NCBI GenBank assembly: GCA_019930625.1 | Contig: CP082844.1 | Coordinates: 5,332,001-5,396,000 of the forward strand | DNA length: 64,000 bases | DNA from: Nocardia asteroides | GTDB lineage: Bacteria; Actinomycetota; Actinomycetes; Mycobacteriales; Mycobacteriaceae | Reading direction: 5' to 3' | In this document: piece after piece, positions 38,551-47,430 of the stretch | Position numbering within the stretch: the stretch's first letter is position 1 | Layout of the letters: every line of letters starts with the position of its first letter | Notes under the pieces: model-generated | Database searches by the model: none | What the model saw: only the letters and a program-made list of their open reading frames with translations | Told to the model about the DNA's origin: nothing | Program-made: the position numbers and the translations under genes

Positions 38551-39071
38551 TTGCGCTATCGCCTGCTGGTGGTCGGCGGCTCCGCCGCGGAGGTCGTGCG
38601 TCACACCGGTGGCTGGCTGTTCGACGTCCGCGGCATGGGATGGGATGTGGTGGTGTCGATTCCGGATCCCAGTGGCATGCGCGGAGGGGAAGTCCTCGGC
38701 GCGGTCGTCCTCGAACCGGGCAGCGAACCCGCCACGATCATCCGTGAGGTGAACCCGCACGTGCTGGCATCCAACGCTTCGGAACACCTCACTGTGGCCC
38801 AGGGCGGTCGCGCGCGCGACTACCCGCACGCCGACGGATCGGCGACGGTGTACTGGGGCCCGCACCCGCCGGACGCGGCCGACCACCTGCACCCGGCCCA
38901 GCACCAATCAGTCTGGCGGGCGCGGCATTCAAGGAACGCGCGATGCTCGCGATCGATCCCGACGCCGGCCCAGCCCCGACCACGGAGACGTTTCGAACCG
39001 TCATGCGGCCGCGTCATGAAGAGCTGCACCGGATTCTGGGCCTCACCTCCCCGCACGACCTCCGCGCGTAG
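38551..39071 (+). pseudogene. Conserved hypothetical, frameshifted remnant
   Basis: One frame begins YRLLVVGGSAAEVVRHTGGW and contains GWDVVVSIPD. After about 38905 sense continues in a different frame, KERAMLAIDPDAGPAP and RPRHEELHRILGLTSPHDLR, ending TAG at 39069. The pieces look like actinobacterial hypothetical proteins, but no function is known to me. It directly follows the ALDH wreck and was probably damaged in the same event. Confidence 0.5.
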
Positions 39072-39174
39072 CAGCGGCGAGTCGAAGTGACCTCTTCCGG
39101 TGGCGGAACCGGCGGCGCTCGAACATATCGCCTTACGCAGCGTCGAAGGGCGTACCGACGCACCCCGCGGTGAT

Positions 39175-40005
39175 TCAGTCGGTCGCCGTCAACAGCGGCG
39201 CGAGTTGGCGCAGGGATCCGAGATAGTCCTCGCCCAACGCCTGCAACGCGACGTGGTCGGCACCCGCCTTCAGATGCTCGACAAGGTGCCCGGTGACCTC
39301 GACCGGGCTGCCGTGCACTGTGAGCACATCGATGAGACGGTCACTGCCCGGTTTGGTCACGTCCTCTTCGGAGAAGCCGAGACGCCGCAGGTTCGAGACG
39401 TAGTTGCGCAGGCCCAGGTACATATCCACCATCTGCCTGCCGACCTCGCGTGCCCGCTGCGGGTCGTCGTCGAGCACGAGTTTCTGCTCGGCGACCAGCA
39501 GGGCGGATCCCAGGATCCGGCGCGCCTGCGCGGTGTGCTCCGGCGTGGTCAGATACGGCAGCGCGCCCGCGGTGCGCGTGCGCGAGAGTTCCAGCACCTT
39601 CGGCCCGAGGGCGGCCAGCGCCATCCGGTCCTTCGGGACTCCGGACCCGTCGAGTTCGTCGAGGTATTGCACCAGCGCCTCGTAGGGTTTCCGGTACGGC
39701 TTGTTGGCTTCCGGATGACCCGCGCCGATACCGAGCAGGAAACGACCGGGGAAGCGCTGGTCGATCCGGTGGAACGATTCGGCGACCGCGTTCGCCGGGG
39801 CCGTCCAGATATTCACGATGCTGGTGGCGACGACGAGCGTCTCCGTCGCCTCGAGCAAGGATTCGACCACCGGCAGGTCAGCGGGCGGCGACCCACCGAG
39901 CCACAGCGCGCTGTATCCGAGCTTCTCCAGTTCAGCGGCCTCCTCGGGAGTGAATCCCAGGTAACCGCGCCATACTCCGTACCGTCCGAGACCATCGATC
40001 GCCAT
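39175..40005 (-). CDS. LLM-class (F420-type) oxidoreductase
   Basis: 276 residues of the luciferase-like monooxygenase fold. Characteristic strands include YSALWLGGSPPADLPVVE, VVATSIVNIW and RFLLGIGAGHPE. The pattern and taxon fit F420-dependent mycobacterial/nocardial members; cofactor choice is inferred. The ATG at 40005 (MAIDGLGRYG) is preferred because GAAAGG lies upstream and homologues start there; a longer frame to 40143 is Arg-rich and unlikely. The substrate is unknown. Confidence 0.87.
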   Translation of the reverse strand: MAIDGLGRYGVWRGYLGFTPEEAAELEKLGYSALWLGGSPPADLPVVESLLEATETLVVATSIVNIWTAPANAVAESFHRIDQRFPGRFLLGIGAGHPEANKPYRKPYEALVQYLDELDGSGVPKDRMALAALGPKVLELSRTRTAGALPYLTTPEHTAQARRILGSALLVAEQKLVLDDDPQRAREVGRQMVDMYLGLRNYVSNLRRLGFSEEDVTKPGSDRLIDVLTVHGSPVEVTGHLVEHLKAGADHVALQALGEDYLGSLRQLAPLLTATD

Positions 40006-40343
40006 AAACGTGCGAACCTTTCTGTTGCCGTTGTCTGTCCGGATACCGCTGCTGATTCCACTGTGCCAGCCCGGTTGATCACAGCGACGCCGCGGCGTAG
40101 CGGCACGCCGACGGTTTCGGGCCCGGCCAGCGGCGATCCCCATTGGTGGCAGCGATCACGTGCGGGATGACACCGCTGTCCGCAGCGAGCAAGCACCCAT
40201 TCCAGCGGCGTCGAGAAGCGTGGCGGCGGTCGAGGCAGCCGAACCGGGGTGGGATTCGCAGCTCTTGGACCATTAGGCCCTTCAGGCCCGCTTATTCTCT
40301 CCGAACCATCGGCGACGGCGAATCCTGCTGCCGCGTGCGTGTG

Positions 40344-41672
40344 TCAGCGAGGAAGTAGGGTGATCCGGGCGTTGTGGGCGGGGCTGAGGCCGGTGTGATA
40401 GCGACGGGGAGGTTCGACGGGACCGGTGGCCGCGCCGATGCGGCGATGCTCGAGGATGGTGCGGAAGAGGATGCGTGCTTCCGCCAGGGCGAATTGGGCT
40501 CCCAGGCAGCGATGGGCGCCGGCGCCGAAGGTCAGCCAGGTGCGGCCGTTGGGTGGCTTGTCGAGGAAGCGTTCGGGGCGGAAGAGCATCGGGTCCGGGT
40601 AGTGCCGGGGTGATTCGTGGATGAGCAGAATCGGGACTATGACGATGGCGCCCTTGGGGACGTGGACACCGTTGACCACGGTGTCGCGCAGTGCGCGCCG
40701 TCCGGTGAACGGTGACACCGGGCGGATCCGCATCGTCTCGGCGACCACGGCGTCGAGGTATGTGTCGAGCCGGGTGCCGTCGCCGGCGTCGACGGCTGCG
40801 TCGAGCTCGGCCCGGGCCGCCGGGTGAACGGCCAGCATGGCGGCGATCCAGCCGAGCGTGATCGCGGTGGTCTCGTAGGCGCCCAGCAGGATGCCACGCA
40901 TGTTGCGGGCCAACGCGGCGTCGTCGTGCTGGTCGAGTTCGGTGCCGACATACCGGGACAGCACATCCTTCCGGCCGTCCTTGTCTCCGGACGTGGCCCG
41001 GCGCGCGGCGATTTCCTCGATGATGACGGCGTCGACCTCGGACTGGCGGCGGCTGAGCGGCGGGTAGGGCAGCGTATAGCCACCGACCAGCGGGGTGAGC
41101 AAGGTGACGGCGAGAAAACCGCGACTCTCGATTTCCCCGAACCACCGGCTCACCGCCTGCTTCAGCCGGTCCTTGCGGGGCGCGGCCACGTCACCGAAGA
41201 CGACGCCGAGCAGCACGCCGATGGCCAGGTCGTAACCGACCTTGAGGAACTCGAACGGTTCACCGACCGGCCAGGTCGGCAGTTCCCGCTGGACCACCTC
41301 CACCATGAGATCTTCGTACGACCGGAGTGCCTTGCTCTGGAACGGCGGCGCGAACAGCTGACGTTCGCGGCGATGTTCGTCACCGTCGAGGAAGATCAAC
41401 GTCTGTTTGCCGAACATCAAGTCGTGGCTGGAGAAGCGGCTGAGCACCTGCCCGACCGAGAAGTCGTCATGGTTGGCGAACAGTTCGCGCACATCATCCA
41501 TGTCGTAGGTGACCAGCATGGCCGGAAATCCTGGCGGCGAGACGACGAACCGTTCGCCGAATTCGAGCAACGGAGAACGGTGCGTGCCGGGGCGCATCAG
41601 TCCACCGATCTGCGCGATGTGGCGGGTGCGTAGCCGGGGGAGTTCACGCAGGGATATCGGGGCATGCGACAT
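40344..41672 (-). CDS. Cytochrome P450
   Basis: 442 residues with full P450 hallmarks: I-helix GAYETTAITLG, K-helix ExxR as ETMR, PERF block (RPERFLD) and the heme loop FGAGAHRCLGAQFA with the Cys ligand. The oxygen-activation site has Tyr-Glu-Thr-Thr. The ATG at 41672 (MSHAPISLRELP) follows GAGG by eight bases; the upstream extension lacks a good start. Class I electron donors are not encoded nearby. No neighbour indicates its substrate. Confidence 0.92.
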   Translation of the reverse strand: MSHAPISLRELPRLRTRHIAQIGGLMRPGTHRSPLLEFGERFVVSPPGFPAMLVTYDMDDVRELFANHDDFSVGQVLSRFSSHDLMFGKQTLIFLDGDEHRRERQLFAPPFQSKALRSYEDLMVEVVQRELPTWPVGEPFEFLKVGYDLAIGVLLGVVFGDVAAPRKDRLKQAVSRWFGEIESRGFLAVTLLTPLVGGYTLPYPPLSRRQSEVDAVIIEEIAARRATSGDKDGRKDVLSRYVGTELDQHDDAALARNMRGILLGAYETTAITLGWIAAMLAVHPAARAELDAAVDAGDGTRLDTYLDAVVAETMRIRPVSPFTGRRALRDTVVNGVHVPKGAIVIVPILLIHESPRHYPDPMLFRPERFLDKPPNGRTWLTFGAGAHRCLGAQFALAEARILFRTILEHRRIGAATGPVEPPRRYHTGLSPAHNARITLLPR

Positions 41673-41848
41673 GTGGCCATCCTCGACCCGTCCCTCGGCG
41701 ACTCGCAAACCTGAAATCCCGGCAGTGGCAATAGGCGACGAGCGCCTGCCACCGCCTGGCACAGGAGAACCGGTCGACGTGCCGGTAACGAGCTTGCGCG
41801 CGAGCGATCGGAAGCATCACCGCGCGAATGCTGGTTTCCTTACTTCGT

Positions 41849-42277
41849 TCAGGACCTCGCTGCCGGTTCGAGGCAGGGGTGCAGTTGTGACGTTGACGCC
41901 GTGCGCTTTTCGTCGGCCGTGGCCAGCCAGAAGTACACGGGGGGCAGGACTACTTCGATGGCGGTGAGCACGATTTGAAACCAGTGCGGCCAGCCGTAGA
42001 CGGCTACGGAGATGAAGCGGCCGACGGCGCCGAGTAGGAAGATGCCCGCAAGCCAGCGGATGACGACCGCGGAGATCGGAGATCGGCGGGCAGCCCAGAT
42101 CCAGCCGACGCCATAGCCGAGGAAGATCGCGCCGAAGAAGCGGCTGAGGCTGTCGGTGGTGACACCGGAGTGCTCCATGTCCGGGACGGCGTGGATGCCG
42201 AGGGCGAGATGAAGGATGCCGATCGCGACGCAGGCGACCCCCATCATCATAGACAGCCATTTGAGTGCCGTAGCCAT
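41849..42277 (-). CDS. DUF4345 small membrane protein
   Basis: 142 residues with four predicted hydrophobic helices (around WLSMMMGVACVAIGILHLAL, FFGAIFLGYGVGWIWA, IRWLAGIFLLGAVGRFI and VLTAIEVVLPPVYFWLA). The early helix with LALGIHAVPD and the FFGAIFLGYG block fit DUF4345. GGGAGG precedes the ATG by six bases. It is divergent from a TetR gene with shared palindromic operators at 42351-42411, so it is probably that regulator's target. Confidence 0.85.
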   Translation of the reverse strand: MATALKWLSMMMGVACVAIGILHLALGIHAVPDMEHSGVTTDSLSRFFGAIFLGYGVGWIWAARRSPISAVVIRWLAGIFLLGAVGRFISVAVYGWPHWFQIVLTAIEVVLPPVYFWLATADEKRTASTSQLHPCLEPAARS

Positions 42278-42350
42278 GTTGTTCCTCCCGCAGAGCGTGA
42301 CGAATGAGGCAGGGGGCCAACTACTTTCATGCTCTGACCGCCGACCGCAA

Positions 42351-42376
42351 GCTTAGTAGACGTGTGTCTACTAAGC
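42351..42376. promoter_or_regulatory. TetR operator 1 (perfect 11-bp arms)
   Basis: GCTTAGTAGAC and GTCTACTAAGC flank GTGT exactly symmetrically. It sits between the divergent DUF4345 and TetR genes and shares its core with the second site 13 bases on. Confidence 0.8.
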
Positions 42377-42389
42377 TAGCCTACGGTGC

Positions 42390-42411
42390 TTGGTAGACGT
42401 GCGTCAACTAA
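42390..42411. promoter_or_regulatory. TetR operator 2 (imperfect dyad)
   Basis: TTGGTAGAC and GTCAACTAA around GTGC match 7 of 9 arm positions and repeat the TAGAC/GTC core of operator 1. It ends 11 bases before the TetR ATG, ideal for autorepression. Confidence 0.7.
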
Positions 42412-42422
42412 AGTGTCGGGGT

Positions 42423-43076
42423 ATGAGCACCCGCCGCCGACTGTCTCCCGATGAGCGCCGTCAGGTGTTGGTCGACGCCGGTGCGCGTCTGTTCGCCGAA
42501 CGTCCTTACGATGCGGTACTGATGGAAGACGTCGCAGCGGCGGCTGGGGTGTCGCGGGCGCTGCTCTACCGTCATTTTCCGAGCAAACGCGACCTCTTCG
42601 TCGGCGTTTACCAGCAGGCTGTAGACCAACTGCTGGTCGCAACGCGCCTCGATACCGAAGGTCCGCTCACCGAGCAATTGGCCGCCGCGCTGGATACTCA
42701 CTTCGACTATTTCGAGGCGAACGCCAATGGCGTGCTCGCGGCCAATCGCGTACTCGGTCGTGATCCGACCATCCAAGCCCTCATCGCGGGTGAACTCGCC
42801 GAAGTGCGTCGTCGACTACTGGATACGCTGGGTGTCGAAGGAACCGTCCGAGCGCAGATATCGTCGATCCTCACGAGCTGGCTCACCTTCGTCCGCGTGC
42901 TGACCGTCGAATGGTTGGAGAACCAGCACTACACTCGCGCCGAAATGCTCGAGATCAGCGTCGGCGCGCTACTGGGCGCGCTGCATCCCATTCTCGGTCC
43001 GGACTTCCCCCTCTCAGCGCCGAGCTCACGTGTTCACGCTCGTCGAAACACGTCCAGGGGTGGGGATTTCTCATGA
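42423..43076 (+). CDS. TetR-family transcriptional regulator
   Basis: 217 residues. The N-terminal TetR HTH includes VLMEDVAAAAGVSRALLYRHF followed by PSKRDLF; the C-terminal ligand domain is helical and unassigned. The ATG at 42423 (MSTRRRLSP) is chosen; the sequence before it is operator DNA. It likely represses itself and the divergent DUF4345 gene. The last 20 residues are basic and may reflect a shifted stop. Confidence 0.9.
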   Translation: MSTRRRLSPDERRQVLVDAGARLFAERPYDAVLMEDVAAAAGVSRALLYRHFPSKRDLFVGVYQQAVDQLLVATRLDTEGPLTEQLAAALDTHFDYFEANANGVLAANRVLGRDPTIQALIAGELAEVRRRLLDTLGVEGTVRAQISSILTSWLTFVRVLTVEWLENQHYTRAEMLEISVGALLGALHPILGPDFPLSAPSSRVHARRNTSRGGDFS

Positions 43077-43089
43077 CGGGCGGTGTGGC

Positions 43090-43500
43090 GTGATCCGGCC
43101 GGCAGCGACCCCGCGGGCCAAAGCTGAACTCGCCTATCAGCTCGTCGAAGGAATCGCCCTCTGGTCGAAAGTCGACTGGCGGGCGCGCGGACTGCACGAC
43201 CTCGGCAAGCCGGACGGCTTCCACGACCGGCGGGTGCGACGCTGGACCGCCATGTTCGAGCGCGTCAAGGGCTGGGACGTCGAGGGCATGGACACCGCCA
43301 CCGGATGGCTGCGCGCCCATCGGCCCCTGGATTTCGTACCCGGCGTGATGCACGGGGACTACCAGTGGGCGAACGTCATGTATCGCCACGGCACTCCGGC
43401 GCGGCTCGCGGCGATCGTGGACGGGGAAATGGGCACGATCGGCGATCCCGAACCCGACCTCGCCTGGGCGCTCGAGGGCTGGCCCGAGGATACCCACGCC
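43090..43500 (+). pseudogene. Aminoglycoside-phosphotransferase-like (APH) kinase remnant
   Basis: A frame open from 43030 to 43662 contains the C-terminal half of a phosphotransferase-family kinase: VPGVMHGDYQWANVMYRHG holds the catalytic loop and IVDGEMGTIGDPEPDLAW the metal-binding Asp-Gly variant. The N-terminal lobe is missing and after about 43500 the sequence turns to nonsense. Relatives of this ACAD10-like group sit beside acyl-CoA dehydrogenases, absent here. Probably nonfunctional. Confidence 0.7.
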
Positions 43501-43716
43501 CCGGGAGCAGGCGGCAGGTCACAGGCCCTTGAAGCGACGAATTCGCCGTCGAGCCCGGATGGCGGGATCGACCACTACCGCCGACCTTCGGTGGCGTCGC
43601 CGGCGTGTGCTGCCTCACCCCAGATATTGATGGGTCGTGGGATGTGGCATGCTTGTCGGTGAGCACGGGCTGTTGAAGTGATCGCTCGGCTTACTACAGA
43701 AAGTAACGCAAAGTAC

Positions 43717-43920
43717 ATGACGCAAGGCAGTGTGAAGTGGTTTAACGGCGAAAAGGGCTTCGGGTTCATCGCGCAAGACGGTGGCGGTCCCGACGTTTTC
43801 GTCCACTACTCCGAGATTTCCGGCTCCGGGTTCAAGTCCCTCGACGAGGGTCAGCGTGTCGAGTTCGAGATCGGGCAGGGCCAGAAGGGCCCGCAGGCTC
43901 AGAGCGTCCGCGCCATCTAG
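43717..43920 (+). CDS. Cold shock protein (CspA family)
   Basis: 67 residues forming one OB fold with both RNA-binding motifs: GFGFIAQD (RNP1) and VFVHYSEI (RNP2), and the usual start [12 protein letters not shown]. It binds single-stranded nucleic acid and acts as an RNA chaperone. The ATG at 43717 gives the standard family length; earlier in-frame starts are rejected. A strong terminator follows. Confidence 0.95.
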   Translation: MTQGSVKWFNGEKGFGFIAQDGGGPDVFVHYSEISGSGFKSLDEGQRVEFEIGQGQKGPQAQSVRAI

Positions 43921-43935
43921 GAGCTGACAAACCGG

Positions 43936-43970
43936 AAACCCGCGCCACGGCGCGGGTTTTCTTGTTTTCC
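43936..43970 (+). terminator. Rho-independent terminator of the cold shock gene
   Basis: Arms AAACCCGCGCC and GGCGCGGGTTT form a GC-rich hairpin directly followed by TCTTGTTTT. It starts 16 bases after the stop codon. Confidence 0.9.
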
Positions 43971-44081
43971 CGGCCGGACCCGCGTCCTCGCGTTCACCTG
44001 CGCCTGGCCGGGCGTGCTGGGTCGTCTTCGGTCAGGGGAGAGCGCCGATACCAGCGCGGGACACTTCACGCCAGGGGCGGT

Positions 44082-44447
44082 TCAATATTCGATCGGACCG
44101 ACGGGTGACTGCGTGGCCGGATCGGGTCGTGACCGTCTCCAGAGTTTGGTCAGCAACACCAGCGTGGTCAGCAATACGGCGTGTGCTCCGAAGAGTGCCA
44201 GCATCGGCAGCGCGAAGCCCTCGTCGGTGATCGCGCCGCGTTCCCCCACGCAGTACAGGGTGTAATTGACCGACGTGCCCTCCGAATCGTGCGTGGTGTC
44301 CGAGACGACCATCGGCTCCGTCACGGGCGAACAGAAAAGGGGTGCGGTCAAGGTGGCTTCGCCGGGCCAGATCGCTACCGGGACCACCATGGTGAGGGCG
44401 CCGGCGGCGACACCGGTCGAGGCTGCGGCTACCAGGAGTCGGACCAC
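44082..44447 (-). CDS. Small membrane protein, unknown function
   Basis: 121 residues with an N-terminal hydrophobic segment (LLVAAASTGVAAGALTMVV), a 50-residue presumably extracytoplasmic loop with two cysteines (LFCSPV and TLYCVG) and a second helix (LALFGAHAVLLTTLVLLT) before a basic tail. The GTG start lies three bases after the upstream lipoprotein stop, so the two form an operon and may act together at the membrane. No family recognised. Confidence 0.75.
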   Translation of the reverse strand: MVRLLVAAASTGVAAGALTMVVPVAIWPGEATLTAPLFCSPVTEPMVVSDTTHDSEGTSVNYTLYCVGERGAITDEGFALPMLALFGAHAVLLTTLVLLTKLWRRSRPDPATQSPVGPIEY

Positions 44448-44450
44448 CGC

Positions 44451-45104
44451 CTACACCTGCCGCATTCGCAGAAAGCTTCCGGCGCTGTCGAACTCGGCAA
44501 GCATCTCCGACCGTGGCGACACCACATTGGTGACTATCCGTATCTCGCTGCCGAAACGGCTCACCACAATCACGTTCACCTGCCCGTCGGGTAGTCCGCT
44601 CCGGGTGCGGGCGGTGTCGACGATGTCCTCGATCTGCGATAGACCGGTCACCTCGCTGAGGTTGAAAGCCTCGCTGTCGAGGTCGTCGAATGCCGAAACC
44701 CGCACCGGCTGTGCGGGACCGAGTGCGCCGAGGGTGAACGAATAGTCGTCGAGTTGCCCGGCCCGGCCCGGATGGCGGATCCGCAGGCGAAGAGTTGGTT
44801 CGCGTGTGGCCAGGTCGTCGCGTTCGGTGAGCAACCGTGTCACTTGATTCGGCTGATTGTGCAGGACCAGCCGGAACTGGGTCGAGTTCGGTGCGGTGAG
44901 GAGGATGACGTTCGCTTGCGGGTCAACGGTGCCCAGTCGCTCGGTGAGTGCGGCGATGGCATCGCGGGTCAGTGTGTTGACGAGTCCGCCTCCGCGTGCG
45001 CGTATCCGCTGCTCGAAGTCCGCGCGATCAACCGCGCCGAGACATCCGCTGGTGCCGAGCACGGCCAGGCATATCAGGATCGGAAGCCAGCGGCTATGGC
45101 GCAT
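44451..45104 (-). CDS. Putative lipoprotein
   Basis: 217 residues. The ATG at 45104 gives a signal peptide (MRHSRWLPILICLAVLGTSG) ending at a Cys in GTSGC, a slightly atypical lipobox. The mature protein is hydrophilic with repeated beta-strand-like segments and no recognised domain. A longer frame to 45233 would place the signal internally and is rejected. It is translationally close to the small membrane protein downstream. Confidence 0.75.
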   Translation of the reverse strand: MRHSRWLPILICLAVLGTSGCLGAVDRADFEQRIRARGGGLVNTLTRDAIAALTERLGTVDPQANVILLTAPNSTQFRLVLHNQPNQVTRLLTERDDLATREPTLRLRIRHPGRAGQLDDYSFTLGALGPAQPVRVSAFDDLDSEAFNLSEVTGLSQIEDIVDTARTRSGLPDGQVNVIVVSRFGSEIRIVTNVVSPRSEMLAEFDSAGSFLRMRQV

Positions 45105-45412
45105 ACCCCGAATGCTAGAGACTGGGCTCGCGAACTGCTCACCACAGCGCAGGGGCCGGTGACCGAAGCGGAATCCCAGCGGCTCGCCAACCGTGGCGAG
45201 TAGCAACCCCTCGTTTTGTACTAATCTATCCAAAATATGTCAACGTGACGATGTGGCACGACCGCTGCCCATCGACGAAGGGTCGGGAGCGAGAGAGCTA
45301 CACAGGCCTGTCGGTGGGCTCTTGTCCGGCAGTGCATCAGCTCATGCACGCGGCTATCCACCCCGGCGAGACAGGCGGCAAGCACAAGCGAGTTACCGAT
45401 AGGAGTGCGACC

Positions 45413-45814
45413 GTGAGTGAGACTCGGGCGGTCATCGAAGAGTTCTTCCGGTGTGCCCGCGCCGGTGAGTTCGATCGGCTCGGCGAGATGTTCGCCGATC
45501 AGGTCGACTGGAGCATCTATGGCGCCGACGAGGTGCCGTGGACCGGGCGCCGCAGCACCCGGGAGGAAGCCGCTGCATTCTTCCGTGACCTGCCGGGGTA
45601 CCTGGAGGCAGAGCAATTGACGGTGAACCGGATCATCGTCGAGGGGGCCGATGCCGTCGCGCTGGGTCACATGCGTCAGCGCGTACGGGCCACCGGGGAA
45701 ATGTTCGTATCACCGTTCGCCTTTCACATGACGGTCCTCGATGGCCGAATCACCCGATACATTCCCTACGAGGACAGTCTCGCGCTGGCCCGGGCATGCA
45801 GGATCGTGAATTAG
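45413..45814 (+). CDS. SnoaL / NTF2-like protein
   Basis: 133 residues of the cystatin-like NTF2 fold: EFFRCARAGEFDRLGEMFAD, a central VDWSIYG strand, and the C-terminal strands ALGHMRQRV and FHMTVLDGRITRYIPYED. Members are ketosteroid-isomerase-like enzymes or ligand binders. GTG start with AGGAG eight bases upstream; an ATG at 45245 is disfavoured. Reaction unknown. Confidence 0.87.
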   Translation: MSETRAVIEEFFRCARAGEFDRLGEMFADQVDWSIYGADEVPWTGRRSTREEAAAFFRDLPGYLEAEQLTVNRIIVEGADAVALGHMRQRVRATGEMFVSPFAFHMTVLDGRITRYIPYEDSLALARACRIVN

Positions 45815-46013
45815 GACCGCGACTGAGCGTCGAGAGGCGCCATCCGCCTGCCTCAATTGTCGCGCGAACATCGCCCTGCCTGCCGCAGTCCGGGCCAGCC
45901 GCTGCAGCAGCGTGCGATGTGCGGCAGCCGGTACCGCCGCCTCAACGGTGTCGAACTTCGGCGTAACCAGCTCCAGACAGGTCGCCGGCATGCCTTAGTG
46001 GATTGTCGACCCT

Positions 46014-47381
46014 TCAGCGGAGATTGGTCGGCGTGAGGATTTCACGCGCCGCGCGTTGTCCGGATTCGACCGCCCCGTCGATGTATCCGGCCCAGCGAGT
46101 CGCGGTTTCGGTGCCGGCCCAGTGCAGCGATCCGGTCGGGCGGCGCAATTCCGGTCCGAAGCGGGTCAACGTCGATGGGGTCGCGAAGGCGCCGTAACAA
46201 CCGCGGCTGTAGGTTTCCGCGGCCCAGTCCTGTTCGATGTAGTGGGCCGGATGGCGCGCTTTCGGGCCGAAATATGCTGCCAGGTCGTCGAGTACCGCGT
46301 CGCGGCGTTCTTTCGGCGCCAGGCGAGCCGCGGCTTGGGCATGGGTGGCTTCGAGGAAGCCGACCAAGACCGCAGGGGCGGCGCTGGGCGGACTGGCATC
46401 GAAGACCGTGCCGAGTGCGAGCCGGTCGCTGTTGGCCTGGCCGGACAGGCCTCGTGCGCGCCAGAACGGCTCGTCGTAGACGACGTTGACCTTGATCGTC
46501 CAGCCCATCGGCAGACGTTGCAGCAGTTGGGCGCGAGCGGCGGGCAGATCCGGCGTGAAACGGATCCGGTGCACCAGCGGCGGCGGGACCGCGATGATCC
46601 CGTGCCGGGCCCGCCACTGCCGCCGCCCGGCCCGCACCCGCACCTCGTCGTCGCTCCAGTCGATCTCGGTCACCGCGGCATCGAGAACGATCCGGTCACC
46701 CAGCTCCTCGGCAATGGCGATCGACAGTCGCTGGGTGCCGCCGACGACCCGGTCCTGCTGCGCACCGCCGGTCGTATTGATCAAAGAGTCGACGCCGCCG
46801 CCCGAATGAATGTAGAACTGCGCCCACAGCGCCGACATCTCTTCCGGTTCGGCGCACCAGACCGCCTCGGTCACCAGCCGGAAGAACGCGCGCCCGGTGG
46901 CGGTGTGCGAGTGCTTGCGCAACCAGGTGTCGAAGGTCTGACCGTCCAGTTCGCGCGCATGAGGCGCCGTCCACGGTGCTTGCAGGGGTACTCGTCGAGC
47001 CGAACGATCCAGTCGTAGTTGGGTGAGTCCGATGTCGGCGAGCACCAGTGGATTCAGCCGGGGTATCCGGCCCCGGTAGCGGTGGACGCGACCGCCGAAG
47101 TCGCCGATGTTCGCGCCGTGATCGTGCGTCGGGTATGTGGCGAACCCGAGTTCGCTCAGCAATGCCAGCACCCGATCCTGGCCGGGGCCGACCCACATCC
47201 CGCCGACTTCCACGTACGTGTCGCTGTCCGGTATGTCCACGTTGCGGGTTCGTCCGCCTACGCGCTCGCGGGCCTCCAACGCCACGACATCGCGTCCGGC
47301 CGCCGTGAGGGCGCGGGCCGCTGTCAGCCCGGCCGCCCCGGCCCCCACCACGATCACATCTTTGAGATCCGACATTTGCAT
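46014..47381 (-). CDS. Flavin monoamine oxidase family protein
   Basis: 455 residues. An N-terminal Rossmann FAD site DVIVVGAGAAGLTAARAL with EARERVGGR, the conserved GGMWVGPGQDR and the C-terminal FAD block LHWAGTETATRWAGYIDGA define the amine oxidase family. It would deaminate a primary or secondary amine with release of peroxide. ATG at 47381 (MQMSDLKD), with an alternative ATG two codons in; the longer frame to 47696 runs antisense through the TetR gene and is rejected. Divergent from the TetR gene, with a dyad between. Confidence 0.92.
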   Translation of the reverse strand: MQMSDLKDVIVVGAGAAGLTAARALTAAGRDVVALEARERVGGRTRNVDIPDSDTYVEVGGMWVGPGQDRVLALLSELGFATYPTHDHGANIGDFGGRVHRYRGRIPRLNPLVLADIGLTQLRLDRSARRVPLQAPWTAPHARELDGQTFDTWLRKHSHTATGRAFFRLVTEAVWCAEPEEMSALWAQFYIHSGGGVDSLINTTGGAQQDRVVGGTQRLSIAIAEELGDRIVLDAAVTEIDWSDDEVRVRAGRRQWRARHGIIAVPPPLVHRIRFTPDLPAARAQLLQRLPMGWTIKVNVVYDEPFWRARGLSGQANSDRLALGTVFDASPPSAAPAVLVGFLEATHAQAAARLAPKERRDAVLDDLAAYFGPKARHPAHYIEQDWAAETYSRGCYGAFATPSTLTRFGPELRRPTGSLHWAGTETATRWAGYIDGAVESGQRAAREILTPTNLR

Positions 47382-47397
47382 ACACCTAACATCTAAG

Positions 47398-47410
47398 ATA
47401 CATGATGTAT
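47398..47410. promoter_or_regulatory. Palindrome ATACAT-G-ATGTAT, candidate TetR operator
   Basis: Perfect six-base arms in the 49-bp gap between the divergent amine oxidase and TetR genes. Location and symmetry support autoregulation and control of the oxidase. Confidence 0.55.
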
Positions 47411-47430
47411 GTGAAGGTAGTCTTGTTGCC

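Noticed and set aside
45710..45991. 93-residue minus-strand frame after the SnoaL gene
   Set aside because: Part reads plausibly (MPATCLELVTPKFDTVEAAV) but it overlaps the SnoaL 3' end, has no ribosome binding site and no recognised family.
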